Below, piece by piece: positions 31,354 to 41,489 of a stretch of DNA of 64,000 nt. Source of the DNA: Choricystis sp. odSpoLacu1 (lineage: Eukaryota > Chlorophyta > Trebouxiophyceae); contig OY253661.1 in the NCBI GenBank assembly GCA_958009055.1, positions 496,001 through 560,000 on the forward strand, in the 5' to 3' direction. The notes beneath the pieces were generated by a model. It was given only the letters and a program-made list of their open reading frames with translations. It searched no databases and was not told where the DNA came from. The stretch's first letter is position 1. Each line of letters begins with the position of its first letter. The position numbers and the translations under genes are program-made.

Positions 31354-32627
31354 TGTTCCCCCAGCCCGTACGCGTGCCGCAGGTAGGCCACCGTCAGCGT
31401 GGGCGCGTCATCAGGGGCGGGGTCGCCGCCCCCCGCGTCGCCGTCGATGATGGTGGGAGGGGAAGAGGCTGTGAACACGCGCACCCTCACACCCAGCGCG
31501 GCCGCGAGGGCCGCCACCTCGCAGTGCCCCCCCCACGCCGCCGTCGTCTCCACCGCATCCGCATACGCGGCCACTCTGGCGACCGGGTCGTCGCCGTCTG
31601 CTCCCGCGTCGACGCCGTCCGCGTCCTCGATGAAGGGCGCAAAGTGGTGGGCCGCGCTGCGCAGGCGCCCCGCCGCCGCGGCGCGCAGCCCACTCACCCC
31701 GCCCCCATCCCCTTTCCCCGCCCGCTCCAGTTGGTCCGCCAGGGACGCGTACAGGCAGTGTCCGTCGGGCGGTATGTCGACCAGGGTGAGGGCGTGGGTG
31801 GAGAGGGCAGCGTCGAGGGCGGCCGCCTCCTCGCCGCGTGCCGAGGGCGCACCCGCCGCCGCGGCACGCTCCGCGTCCCTCTCAGCCTCCCGCTCCGCGT
31901 CGCGGGCGGCTTTGTCGGCGCGGCGCCGTGCCGCGCGCGACGTCTTGCGCACGGCGGCGGTGGCGGACGGGGCGTCGTCGTCGTCGTCGACGCCAAACCG
32001 GGCGAGCGCGTCGGCAGTCGCGGAGGCATCGACAGGGGGCGCGTCCTCGCCGCTGTCGCCGCCCGCCGCCTCCAGGGCGGCCAGTTCGGACGTGTGCTTG
32101 GCCGCGAGCGCAGTCTCCGCGGCGGCGGCTTCGTCCTGTGGGGGGGGGGGGGGGAAGAGGGGTGGATGTGTGACGAGGGGGGGGTCGTGGATGAAAATAC
32201 AAAACCTCCCAGCCTCTCCCTCACCTTGCGCTTTTTGCCCATGCGCTTGGATGCCTCTTTCTGCGTCTTCATCTCCTGTGGTGGGTGTGTGGGGGGGGAA
32301 GAGAGAGTCCTCTGTGAGTGTGATGTTCGGCGGGGCGGCCAACACGGACAGACGCCCCCCTCCTTCCAACAACACGCTCACCCGCTTGTGGCGCTGCACC
32401 ATCTGGCCCCTCGTCTCGGGGCCATGATTGGCTTCGGCGTCAGCGTCGGCGTCAGCGTCGGCCGCGGGAGGGGGCGCGGGCGGCGCATCCGATTTTGGCG
32501 GCGCCGCCTCCGCGTCATCAACCCGCTCGCCGCCTTTCCCGGGCTCCGGGTCGGCATCGTCAGCTGCAGCCGTGCGAGCAGCGGCGGCTACCCGGCTGAC
32601 GAAGGCTTTGCGGCCGCGGGGCGGCAT
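31287..32627 (-). CDS. OTU-domain deubiquitinase, OTUD6-like
   Basis: Exons 32382..32627, 32225..32275 and 31287..32135 give 381 residues. The N-terminal half is charged: MPPRGRKAFVSRVAAAART, QMVQRHKR, KEASKRMGKKRK and a helical Arg/Glu/Ala stretch like the OTUD6 coiled coil. The OTU domain carries the catalytic triad region DIPPDGHCLYASLADQLE (Asp and Cys) and the His in YLRHAYGLGEHYNS, with the family block DAVETTAAWGGHCEVAALA. It should cleave ubiquitin chains; OTUD6 proteins act on ribosome-linked ubiquitin in other eukaryotes. The segment 31837-31975 of its third exon is duplicated, base for base, in the TRIC intron. The few residues after HYNS are non-conserved. Confidence 0.93.
   Translation of the reverse strand: MPPRGRKAFVSRVAAAARTAAADDADPEPGKGGERVDDAEAAPPKSDAPPAPPPAADADADADAEANHGPETRGQMVQRHKRVSVLLEGGGRLSVLAAPPNITLTEDSLFPPHTPTTGDEDAERGIQAHGQKAQGEGEAGRFCIFIHDPPLVTHPPLFPPPPPQDEAAAAETALAAKHTSELAALEAAGGDSGEDAPPVDASATADALARFGVDDDDDAPSATAAVRKTSRAARRRADKAARDAEREAERDAERAAAAGAPSARGEEAAALDAALSTHALTLVDIPPDGHCLYASLADQLERAGKGDGGGVSGLRAAAAGRLRSAAHHFAPFIEDADGVDAGADGDDPVARVAAYADAVETTAAWGGHCEVAALAAALGVRVRVFTASSPPTIIDGDAGGGDPAPDDAPTLTVAYLRHAYGLGEHYNSTAAAPPGSGCVCRVSGRV
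31837..31975. repeat. 139-bp direct repeat, copy 1 (inside OTU exon 3)
   Basis: Identical to 33550-33688 over all 139 bases in the same orientation. This copy is coding on the minus strand, in the basic helical region before the OTU domain (around RKTSRAARRRADKAARDAER). Confidence 0.97.
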
Positions 32628-32780
32628 GGCTTTAATCAAAATTTGTTTAAAAGTAAGTGTGACCCGACGCCCAAATCGACGCACATTTGACACCCCCCCG
32701 TGTTGCGTTCTGCTGCGTCGCCTGTGCCCCAACGCCGTCGTGGAGACCGATCACTTGCCAGCACACACACGTGATTCACC

Positions 32781-34031
32781 ATGGCGCCCGCCTTCGCCAC
32801 CGCGGCCGCCGCGCTCTCGTCCCTCCCGTTCCGCGTCCTGCTCACCCTGCACTCTGCGACCGTCGTCATGTGGATGCGTGGCCTGGCGCCAAACTACATG
32901 CGGTCTTACTGGATCACTTTCGTGGCCGCTTTTGGGGGGGGCGTGCTGTCGTCGATTGTGCTGGGAGACCCTAAAACGCCGCCCGCCCTCTTTGCCTCCA
33001 ACGACGTCGGCCTCATCTTCACCGCCGTCTGGTGGGCTGTCAACTACTCACCCGCAGCCCCACTGCTGGTCGACATTCTCTCCCGCCCCCCCGTCGCCGC
33101 CGTGGCGAGGGCGGCGCTGAACGCGCTGCGCGCCGCCCTCGTCGCGTCGCGCGTGGATGCAGCGGTCGCCCGCTTCCCGGGCGTCATTGCCGCCCCCTTG
33201 TTCATCGGCACGCTGGCGGGGGCGGGGGGCAAGCTGGCGTCCGACCCCATGCTGGCCGCGGTGACAGGTGGGGGGCGGGGCGGCAGCACCAAATCGAGCG
33301 AGTTTGCATCGCCCTCCATCGCGCTGCGGTCCGCGTTTGGGGGGGCTCTCGCCCAGTACCTGCTGGCCCACGTGTTGCGAGTGGTGACGCCGGCGGAGGC
33401 AGGTGAGATGAGATGGTGGTGGTGGTGGGAGGAAGCGAGGTTAATGGTGGGCGGAGGGGTTTTGAAGAGAAGTTGGCTGACAGAGAGGGGGCAAGCTGGG
33501 TGACTCAATCTCCAACAACACACGCACACACCACCCTGCCTCCCCACACCGTGCCGAGGGCGCACCCGCCGCCGCGGCACGCTCCGCGTCCCTCTCAGCC
33601 TCCCGCTCCGCGTCGCGGGCGGCTTTGTCGGCGCGGCGCCGTGCCGCGCGCGACGTCTTGCGCACGGCGGCGGTGGCGGACGGGGCGTGGGTGGGCCTCT
33701 CTCCCACCTCTACACACGCACTAAAGGTAAAGCATCATCTGTGAGCCGTTTGGCGGGCGGCAGAAAAGCAGGAGGGAAAAGGCAGAGTGAAAAAAGTGGT
33801 CATCGATTTTTAACACCATGAAAACCCTTCCCTCCCTCCCCACCCCTCCCAGCCGTCCTCATCACCGCCGTCTACGTCGCCCACGGCATGGCCCTGGACC
33901 TGGGTCCCGCCGGCACCGAGCTGGACTACACGCGGGTGGGGGCATCGCTGTTCCACGCTGTGAGCGGGGTGCCGTCGCCCGGAGGGGGAGGCGCGCGCGG
34001 GCGCAGCCGGTCGCGCGCCAAGCGCGCGTGA
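32781..34031 (+). CDS. TRIC-type trimeric intracellular cation channel-like protein
   Basis: Exons 32781..33402 and 33853..34031 give 266 residues. Several hydrophobic helices are visible. The family glycine hinges appear as FVAAFGGGVLSSIVLGDP and IGTLAGAGGKLASDP, and VGLIFTAVWWAVNYSP matches the TRIC third-helix block. A helix (AVLITAVYVAHGMAL) follows the splice junction; the tail is basic (RGRSRSRAKRA), as in ER-resident animal TRICs. Family members pass potassium to balance calcium release from stores. In plants and algae the role is little studied, so function is by homology. The 450-bp intron contains the second copy of the 139-bp OTU-derived repeat. Confidence 0.82.
33550..33688. repeat. 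139-bp direct repeat, copy 2 (inside TRIC intron)
   Basis: Perfect copy of OTU exon 3 sequence 31837-31975. Here it lies in the TRIC intron, with the former coding strand antisense to TRIC. No start, splice sites or other OTU sequence accompany it. Confidence 0.97.
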
Positions 34032-34110
34032 AAGTGGAGAGAGAAGAGAGAGAGAAAAGAGGGAGAGAGAAGAGTGCGTGGTCTTCTTTTTTGTTGCGTT
34101 TGCGTTCACG

Positions 34111-34134
34111 GTGTGTGTGTGTGTGTGTGTGTGT
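34111..34134. repeat. (GT)n microsatellite
   Basis: Twelve GT units in the 206-bp gap between the TRIC and serine-decarboxylase stop codons. Confidence 0.95.
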
Positions 34135-34237
34135 GACGTTTTCACACAAAAAAACTGGAAGAAAAATGAAATCGACAAAAAAAACACCACACACCACTCT
34201 CTTCGCCCACCCGCAGAAAAATCTGGCTTGCCGTCTC

Positions 34238-36132
34238 TCAGTGGTGCCCATTCACGCCGTTGGCCTCGCCGAGCGCGGGTGGTGCCCCCCCGCCCCCCAC
34301 CCCACACGCGGTGCGGCACTCGATCAGTGCTTGAACGAATGCTTCCAGCTTCGGAGGCGTGATGTTGGGCATCACCACCACGTGCGCAATGTCGCCCTCG
34401 CACGCCAGCTGCCACTTGCGGATGAAGGTCTCGTCGGGGGGGCGTTCGAAGACGACGGTGGACGACAGGCGGTTGAGCATGGTCTTCACCCCCGCGCCCT
34501 CCAGCATGCGCTGCAGCAGCCGCGCGTTTGTCAGGCACGCCTCCACGTCGCGCGCCATGCCCGCCATCCCCTTGCGCGTCAGCGTGTGCCACATGTAGAT
34601 GGGGGCGTGCCCGTTGCGCGACCCCATGATGGTGGCGTCGCGCGAGTTGAGGTACTCGACGTCGGACGACATTGCTTCGACGAGGGATGCACGAGTCATC
34701 ACGACGCCGCACGGCATCGGCGCCCCCACAAACTTGTGCCCCGACACCGACACCGACCCAATCGGCTTCCTGAACGACACGCGGGGCGCGTGCTGCACGA
34801 ACGGCATCATGAGGCCGAAGAGGGCGCCGTCGACGTGGATGAAAAAGTCGTGCTCCGCGTACCCCGCGCTGCTGAGCGCCTCCAACACCGCGTCAACGTC
34901 GTCGACCGCCCCCCGCACCGTCGTCCCACAGTTGACGACCACAATCGCAGCCCTCCCCGCATTGCGTTCGAGTGCAGACTGCAGGGCGTCGTAGTCGATC
35001 TCGCCCGAGGGGACGGTGGGGATGCACTCGACGTCCATCCTGTACATGCGCGCGGCCTTGAACGCGGAGTAGTGAGTCTCGGCAGACGCATACAAGACGC
35101 CATCCGGGTGGTTCTCCCGCCCCACCAGGATGCCGTGCAGGTTGCCCTCGGTGCCACAGTTGGTGATGTAGCCCCAGTAGTCGTCCGCTTCCCAGAGGCG
35201 GGCAAACCACTCCAGGACGCCGATCTCAAACTCGCGCGAGTGGACGCCATAGTTGCTCTCGATGAACGGGTCCCCAAGGTTGTTGATGCAGAAGCGGGAG
35301 AGGCCTTCGAGGTCTTTGTAGGAGTCAAAGTCCAGGTTGTAGGGGTAGCTGATGAGTGGGGGGGGGGAGAGAGGTGAGAGTCGAGAGCGGTCGCTCTGTG
35401 TTGGCACGCACCCCCCACCCTCCCTCTCTCTCACTCTCACCCCATGTGGTGCTCCGTGCGCTCGATCAGTTTGGCCTTGTAGTCGTCGATGACCTGGCGC
35501 ACGCGCGCCTCGAACGCCTGTGCGTGGGTGTGTGGGGTTGGTTTTTCGTTGTGGTGTGGCCAAGCGCCGGGCATGGGCCTTGGTGCCGCTCTCCTGCCAC
35601 CTGTGCTCCCTCTCTCGCCTCTGGTTCCCCTCCCTCCTTTCCCACGCCCAGCGTGCTCTGCGCACACTCCCCGTCGCCAACCGCTGGCGACGACAGAGGC
35701 AGGGAGGGAGAGAGTGCGGCCCCAGCGTGCGCGCTGCTTTTCGGTGCCGGCACAGAATCGCGAATCGTGTGCTCTTCCCTCCCCACCCCTCCTCTCCCTC
35801 ACCTCGCTCGGCTCCTTGCCCGGGTCCAGCACGGGCAGCCCCGCCGTCAGGTTGTGCGTGATGACGGGGCCCCGCACGGGGAGGGCTTGGTAGGGCGCGA
35901 CGGGGGGCGACGACCCGAGCGCGGGCGGTGGGCTCGCCCCCCGCACCGAGGACGCGGGGGACGAGCCACGCGAGATGATGGACCCGGGGCCGCCTGCGTC
36001 GCGCGTGGGGGAGCGGCCGCGCACGTGGAGGGAGCCGGAGGCTTGGGGTTCGCGCACCGCGCCATCGGACCTCAGCGGCACGGGCTGGGGCGGCGTCGCG
36101 GCGGCGCGGGCGAGCGCGATGGGGTCGGACAT
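34238..36132 (-). CDS. SDC: PLP-dependent decarboxylase, serine-decarboxylase type (histidine-decarboxylase-like)
   Basis: Exons 35803..36132, 35441..35517 and 34238..35348 give 505 residues. A ~110-residue Ser/Pro-rich N-terminal extension precedes the catalytic body: [52 protein letters not shown], then [14 protein letters not shown] and the PLP-lysine block [18 protein letters not shown]. The order matches plant serine decarboxylase, which makes ethanolamine for phosphatidylethanolamine and choline lipids; plant databases often label it histidine decarboxylase. Substrate preference cannot be read directly. It ends the run of strictly alternating genes, because the next gene is on the same strand. 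Confidence 0.92.
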
Positions 36133-36407
36133 TGGGTGGGTGGGGGAGGTGTGAGTGCGTGTAGCCTGTGAAAGGCAGAGTGGGGGTTCCCGCGCCCGGC
36201 GCGGGGGGGAGAGGGAAAGGAATGGGGGGGGGTGGAGTGTGACGGTGTGACGCTCGTTGTTCGCCGTCGTGTTTTTGTTTCGTTTTCAGCTCTCAAGTTT
36301 TGTTGCGTCGCGACGCGCCCCAGCAATGAAAAAACACACGCCCGCCCCCGCCCACCTGGTGGTGTCGCACCCTGTGTCTAAGCCCGAAAAATCGCACCCC
36401 GAACAAA

Positions 36408-37379
36408 TCACGCCGTGCGCCCGGGCGACAGCGTCACTTCAACGCCGTGATAGGGCGCGCGTTCCACCGTGAACCAGGACGGCGCCTCCACCGCACGCAA
36501 CCGCGCGCGCGTGCCCGGGCGCGTCGGCGCGCGCGTGCCGGGGGCCGGCGGCGCCTCCTCATAGTACGTGCAGTCCCGACCATCCGCGTCGGGGCGGTAG
36601 GGAGGGGCAAGCAGGTCGAGCACGGCGGCGGGGCCACCCACCGCGGTGAAGGAGTGAATGTTGCCGCCCGACGCGGGGCGCAGCGAGGCCGGGGGCGCCC
36701 CCGCCGTCAGCACGGCGTCCGCGACGAGTGTGGCGTCCCGCCAGGAGGTGGTCGAGGGCGGCGCCTCTCCTGGCGCCCAGTCAAACGAGCGGAGGGCGAG
36801 GCGGCCCGCGAGCACGCGAGACAGCACCGTCATCCCTGGATGGTTGTGCAGCGGAATGGACGCCCCCGCCGGCAGCACAAACACGCCCAGGCTGACTTCT
36901 GCGTCCTCCGCGATGTGGTGGTAGGTGATGGCCGGGTGGTGGGGGTGGTGGGGTGGTGGCGACAACGATGACGCAGCACGCGGCGCGGCCGCGCCGTAGT
37001 CACCACACCCACCACCGCCCTCCCCACGTGTGGGAGACTCCAGGCCCAGCCTGCCCAGAGCGTCGGCGTCGGTGTCGGACGATGCACCAGACAGAGGCGG
37101 CGAGGCATAGTCTTCGGCGGCCACGCCCACGTCGCGCGGAGGCAGCGCACCCAGCGCGCGCGCCAGGGCGGCCAACTCTGCGTCGGAGGGGATGCGGCCA
37201 CCTCCAAAGGCGGCCTTGGCGGCCGCCCACAGGGCGGGCACGGTGGTGGGGCGCGGCGCATGAGGAGGGGGAGGCGGGGCGGCAGCTGGAGGCGGCGCCG
37301 TCGCCTGGGGCGCCGATGGCTGGTGCCAGGCGGTGGGGGCGCCCGGTTGGGGAGGGGAGGCGGCGGAGGCGGGGCCCAT
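36408..37379 (-). CDS. PCO: Plant cysteine oxidase-like thiol dioxygenase
   Basis: Intronless, 323 residues from MGPASAASPPQPGAP. Residues ~40-150 are low-complexity Pro/Ala apart from a helix (ALWAAAKAAFGGGRIPSDAE). The cupin core has the three iron-binding histidines: two in IPLHNHPGMTVLS and one in GGNIHSFTAV, plus the blocks AVLDLLAPPY and RDCTYYEEAP. This matches PCO/ADO thiol dioxygenases. Plant cysteine oxidases oxidise N-terminal Cys of regulators and mark them for the Cys/Arg N-degron pathway when oxygen is present. Whether this alga has such substrates is unknown. A longer in-frame start upstream is possible but Arg-rich and unlike the family. Confidence 0.9.
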   Translation of the reverse strand: MGPASAASPPQPGAPTAWHQPSAPQATAPPPAAAPPPPPHAPRPTTVPALWAAAKAAFGGGRIPSDAELAALARALGALPPRDVGVAAEDYASPPLSGASSDTDADALGRLGLESPTRGEGGGGCGDYGAAAPRAASSLSPPPHHPHHPAITYHHIAEDAEVSLGVFVLPAGASIPLHNHPGMTVLSRVLAGRLALRSFDWAPGEAPPSTTSWRDATLVADAVLTAGAPPASLRPASGGNIHSFTAVGGPAAVLDLLAPPYRPDADGRDCTYYEEAPPAPGTRAPTRPGTRARLRAVEAPSWFTVERAPYHGVEVTLSPGRTA

Positions 37380-37772
37380 ATTTGGGCGGCGAATGCAGCG
37401 CAGCGAGGGTCGCGCGTGTGCGACGCGGCCTGTTTCAACGCGGGCGCGTCGTGCCGCGGTTGCGGGCGAGCGAGCTCCCGCACAACTCCTGCCCGGCTGT
37501 GCTGGGAGGAGGCTCTCTGCCAGCGCTCTCGACCGCGCACGAGGGCGGGCGAGGGTGGGTGAGGGGGGAGGGAATGCGGGAGAAAGAAAAACGCGAGTGC
37601 GGCGCAGCGCGCGAGCGAGAAGCGTTTTTCGTTGCCCCTCTCTCGCCACTCTGTAGCACGTTTTGTTGCCTGCGCCTCTGCGAGACTGGGCGACCCACCC
37701 TCTCCAAAGCAAGCCCTGTCTCGTGTGTGGTGCAAATCACCTCTCCACACACACACCCTCCTCGCCCAGTGC
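37380..37772. promoter_or_regulatory. Divergent promoter region, PCO / prolyl aminopeptidase
   Basis: 393 bp between opposite start codons, with no clear element and no additional gene. Confidence 0.5.
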
Positions 37773-39470
37773 ATGCGCCTGCCCCGCGCCCCACCCCGCG
37801 CGCCGCGCTCTCCGCCCCGCATGCCCGCCCCCGCCGACACCAAGCGCCCCCGCGTGGCCGCGACCGCGACCGCCGCCGCGGCCGGGGGACCACTGTCCCA
37901 CAGCGTGGTAGATCGGTTCGTCGTGCCAGGTGTGTGTGTGTGTGAGAGAGAGAGCGAGAGAGAGAGGGGTGTTTGGGCGGTCACAATTTCCTCCCTGCCC
38001 CCGCCCCCTGGCCAACCCCCCCTTCCCCCAGGCCTCCACCTCACCGACCACGTCTTCACCGTGCCCCTGGACCATGCCGCTGGCCCCACCGGCGGCGTCA
38101 TCACCCTGTTTGCGCGGGAGGTGGCGTCGTTGTCGCGGGCGGGGGGGGGCGCGGCAGCGGCAGCCGCGGCCGCGACGCCCGCTGCGCGCGTGACTGACGC
38201 GCCGCCGTCCACCCCCGAACCCCGGGACCCGGGCCCCTACCTGCTCTACCTGCAGGGTGGGCCCGGGTTTGAGGCTCCGAGGCCCACGGACGCGTCGTCC
38301 TGGCTGAAAGCCGCGACGAGCCACTTTCGAGTGATTCTGTTGGATCAACGCGGCACAGGCCGCTCCACCCCCGTGACCGCCTCCACTCTGGAGTCGCTCG
38401 GCACCGTCGACGCCCAAGCCTCCTACCTCGCCCACTTTCGGGCGGACGCCATCGTGGCGGACGCGGAGGCGGTGCGGTCCGCGCTCGTGCCGCGCGACGG
38501 CCCGACGCGCGGCCGCTGGTCGGTGCTCGGGCAGTCGTTCGGAGGCTTCTGCGCGGTCACCTACCTGTCGCTGGCGCCGCGAGGGTTGACCGAGGTGTTG
38601 TTGACGGGGGGGCTGCCCCCCGACGCGGCGTCCCCGTGCGCCGCGCGCGCCGTGTACGCCGCCCTCTTCGACCGCGCCGCCACGCAGAGCGCCAAGTTTT
38701 ATGCGCGCTACCCGGGCGACGTGGCCATCGTGGCGGCCATCGTCAAGCTGCTGGCGGCCGCCCCGGGGGGCGGCGTCCCGCTGCCCTCGGGCGGCACGCT
38801 CACGCCTCGCGCCCTTCAAACCCTGGGCCTCGCCTGCCTCGGCTCGGGGGGCGGCTTCGACAGGCTGCACTACCTGCTGGAGCGCGCGTTTGAGGGCGGG
38901 GGCGGGGCTGGCGAGGGCGGGGGCGGGCGGCCGAGGGCGCTGTCCCGCGCGTTTCTGAAGTCGTTCGAAGCGTGGATGCCGTGGGACACCAACCCACTCT
39001 ACGCCACTCTGCACGAACCCATCTACGCGAATGGGCCTGGGACTGCCACGTCCTGGGCCGCCCAAGCGGAGCGCGACGCGCGGGACGCCCAGTTCGACGC
39101 GCTGGCCGCGGTGGAGGAGGGGCGCCCCGTGCTGTTCACGGGCGAGTGCGTGTTCCCCTGGATGTTTGACGATGTTGCCTCCCTCCGCCCCTTCAAAGCC
39201 GTGGCGAACGCGCTCGCGTCCAAGTCTGACTGGTCCACCCTGTACTCGCCCCCCGCCCTGGCGTCCGCCCGGGTGCCGGTGGCGGCGGCCACGTTTTACG
39301 ACGACCTGTACGTTGATTTTAACTTGGCCCAAAAAACGCTCACCCTGCTCGGCCCCTCCGCCCGCCAGTGGGTCACCAACGAGCTCATGCACTCCGCCAT
39401 CCGGGACGACGGCGCCCGCGTGTTCGACGCGTTGATGGGGCTGGTGCGGGGGTCGGTGCCCCTGTTTTGA
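37773..39470 (+). CDS. Proline iminopeptidase-like serine peptidase (alpha/beta hydrolase, S33)
   Basis: Exons 37773..37929 and 38032..39470 give 531 residues; starting at the next Met (37821) gives 515. The oxyanion-hole motif YLQGGPGFEAP and VILLDQRGTGRS are typical. The nucleophile elbow is GQSFGGFCAVTYLS, with the Ser at its centre. C-terminal blocks VLFTGECVFPWMFDD and TFYDDLYVDF match bacterial and plant prolyl aminopeptidases of this subgroup, placing the Asp in the latter and a His nearby (NELMHSAIRDDG). It removes N-terminal proline from peptides. A GT-rich intron starts right after the conserved DRFVVPG. A perfect 16-bp hairpin follows the stop. Confidence 0.88.
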   Translation: MRLPRAPPRAPRSPPRMPAPADTKRPRVAATATAAAAGGPLSHSVVDRFVVPGVCVCERESERERGVWAVTISSLPPPPGQPPLPPGLHLTDHVFTVPLDHAAGPTGGVITLFAREVASLSRAGGGAAAAAAAATPAARVTDAPPSTPEPRDPGPYLLYLQGGPGFEAPRPTDASSWLKAATSHFRVILLDQRGTGRSTPVTASTLESLGTVDAQASYLAHFRADAIVADAEAVRSALVPRDGPTRGRWSVLGQSFGGFCAVTYLSLAPRGLTEVLLTGGLPPDAASPCAARAVYAALFDRAATQSAKFYARYPGDVAIVAAIVKLLAAAPGGGVPLPSGGTLTPRALQTLGLACLGSGGGFDRLHYLLERAFEGGGGAGEGGGGRPRALSRAFLKSFEAWMPWDTNPLYATLHEPIYANGPGTATSWAAQAERDARDAQFDALAAVEEGRPVLFTGECVFPWMFDDVASLRPFKAVANALASKSDWSTLYSPPALASARVPVAAATFYDDLYVDFNLAQKTLTLLGPSARQWVTNELMHSAIRDDGARVFDALMGLVRGSVPLF

Positions 39471-39478
39471 GTGGGGAG

Positions 39479-39511
39479 AAAACTTGTGTCACCCAGGGTG
39501 ACACAAGTTTT
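39479..39511. repeat. Perfect 16-bp inverted repeat running into a T tract
   Basis: The arms 39479-39494 and 39496-39511 are exact complements around one central A. On the + strand the right arm runs into a T22 tract (39508-39529). It starts 9 bp after the prolyl-aminopeptidase stop and lies in the 3' flank of the convergent ALG11 gene. Confidence 0.9.
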
Positions 39512-39620
39512 TTTTTTTTTTTTTTTTTTCGCGCGTCGCGTGTTTCTTTTTGGTTCAACACAACTCGCCTGCTTGTCTTCTCTGGCGCGCACTTGCTTTC
39601 ACTCTCTCTCTCTCTCTCTC

Positions 39621-41489
39621 TCAAACACCCACCCCAGGCGCCACCGTGTTCAACAGGTCCACCCACCCGTGCTCAAACGCGGCGTCTGAAAACTGCGCGA
39701 CGCGCGCACGTGCCGCCCGCGCGACGGCCTCCCTCTCCCCCGCCCCCGCCGCCACCGCCCACCAGATGGCGTCCGTGTAGGCGGGCACACTGTCAGCCAG
39801 GATGCCGGTGGCGCGTGGGGAGGGGTGCGCGGGGACGACGATGTCGGAGGCGGGGCCTCCCGACGCGTGCGCGATCGGCACAGCCCCCGCCGCCCCATAC
39901 TCCACCACGCTGATGCCAAAGTGTTCGTCCCGCATGGCGTGCAGGCCGGCCGTGGCGGCGCCCAGGGCGGCCACGAGGACGGGGCGGGGGGCGCCGACAA
40001 TGAACTCGAGGCAGGGTGGGTGGGCGCCTGTCGGCTCACCCACGATCCCCAGCCCCAGCGCCCGCGCCTCCGCCTTCAGCCTGTCCACGCGGGCGGCGTC
40101 GTCAGCACCGCGTACCGACCCTATGAGCTGGAGCCGGGTGGCCAGCACGGCGGCGGTGGCGGGGGAGGGGGGGAGCGCTGCCGCACGCCGCGCGCGCGGC
40201 CGCCAGCGCTCTCAACAGCGTCGAGTGATCCTTCTCCGGCCGAAACTGGGCCAGCGCGACCAGGGTGTGGGTGCTGTTTTTGCCCCTGCCCTCGATGGGC
40301 AACGCCGCCAAGTCGGCGACGCCGCAGGGTGGGTAGAGGCGGCGCATGGTGGTGGACGAGCGAAACCACAAAGCATTGATGTGGCCCTCCGTCCACCCCG
40401 AGTTGACGGCGACGCCGTGGGCGCACCCACCCGCCGCGCCGTACAGGGCGGCGATGGCGTAGTAATAAGCGGCCTTGGCGGCGGCCTTGGCGGCCCGCGC
40501 GGCGCGCGCGGCGGCAGAGGCGGCGCCGCACCCCCGCCCCCCTCCTCCACCCCCGCCCCCCACCCTGGCCAGCATGTCGGTCGACACGATGGGGTAGTGC
40601 ACGTACGCGATGACGGTGGCGCCCGCGGCGCGGGCCAGGGGGTAGGAGGCGGCCCACCCCGCGGTGTCGACGAAAACCGACGGCACGCGCTGCGCCAGCG
40701 CGGCCCACGCCAGCGCCCCCCCCCGCCGCGGTTTGAGTCAGCAGGGTGAAGCGAGGGTGGCGGGTCGGGTCCAGGCGGCGCGTGTCGGGCAGGGGCACAA
40801 TCGTGACGGGGCGGGGGAGGGTGACGCCAAACGCAGAGGCGGCCGACGCGGCGGCCGACGCGGGCGTCACGCTTTCATCCGCGAAAATCACCACCTCCGC
40901 CCCCGGCCTCGCCGCCTGGGTGGCGGCCACCGCCACCCACAGCACGCGCTCGCCGCCGCCGCCTCCCGTGGCGTTGGGGTGGAAGAAGGCGATGGTGTCC
41001 TGGATGAGGGAGAGGGTTGAGTTTTCTTCTTCTTTGTTTTCCTCCCTCTCTTCCCTCCACCATCCCTCCCACTCACTCACCCGCTCCACTGGCGGCAGCA
41101 CGGCCCGGCAGTACGCGCACAGCGCGGTCCAGGCGAGGGCGGCCGCGAGCGCGAGCGCGGCCGCGAGCGTGGCGGCGCGCGTCTGCGTGTGTTGGGGTGA
41201 GTGGGAGGGAGGAGTGAGGCGTTGTGTTTTTTGTTTTGGGTGTGCGCGCGTGCGCAACATCCGCACACCTCCAGGCGCGTGGACAGCGGGAGCAGTGTGT
41301 CGTGGGGGCGGCGGGTTGCCAGCGGGGAGGCATCTTGTTTGTTTTCGCGCGTCGACGCGAGGCCGAGAGAGAGGCCGCCCCCACCTCTCCCGCCATTTTC
41401 ATTCACACACTCCCATCACTCACCACGCCCAACGCTGCCACCGCCACCGCGGCCGCGGCGACGGGCGCGCCCAGGGAGAGCAGCACCAT
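39621..41489 (-). CDS. ALG11: ALG11, GDP-Man:Man3GlcNAc2-PP-dolichol alpha-1,2-mannosyltransferase; two run-associated frame breaks
   Basis: Exons 41424..41489, 41081..41182 and 39621..40999. The N-terminal membrane anchor spans exons 1-2 ([20 protein letters not shown]). The GT4 fold starts [20 protein letters not shown], the ALG11 signature, then [76 protein letters not shown] and the donor-site [14 protein letters not shown]. Frame is lost at C9 (40716-40724) and G7 (40168-40174); removing one base in each joins all conserved blocks into 514 residues. It adds the fourth and fifth mannoses on the cytosolic face of the ER. It belongs to the same N-glycan pathway as OST48 here. Confidence 0.92.

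Noticed and set aside
39479..39529. Interpreting the hairpin plus T tract as a bacterial rho-independent terminator from contamination
   Set aside because: Both flanking genes have spliceosomal introns and eukaryotic families, so the locus is nuclear.
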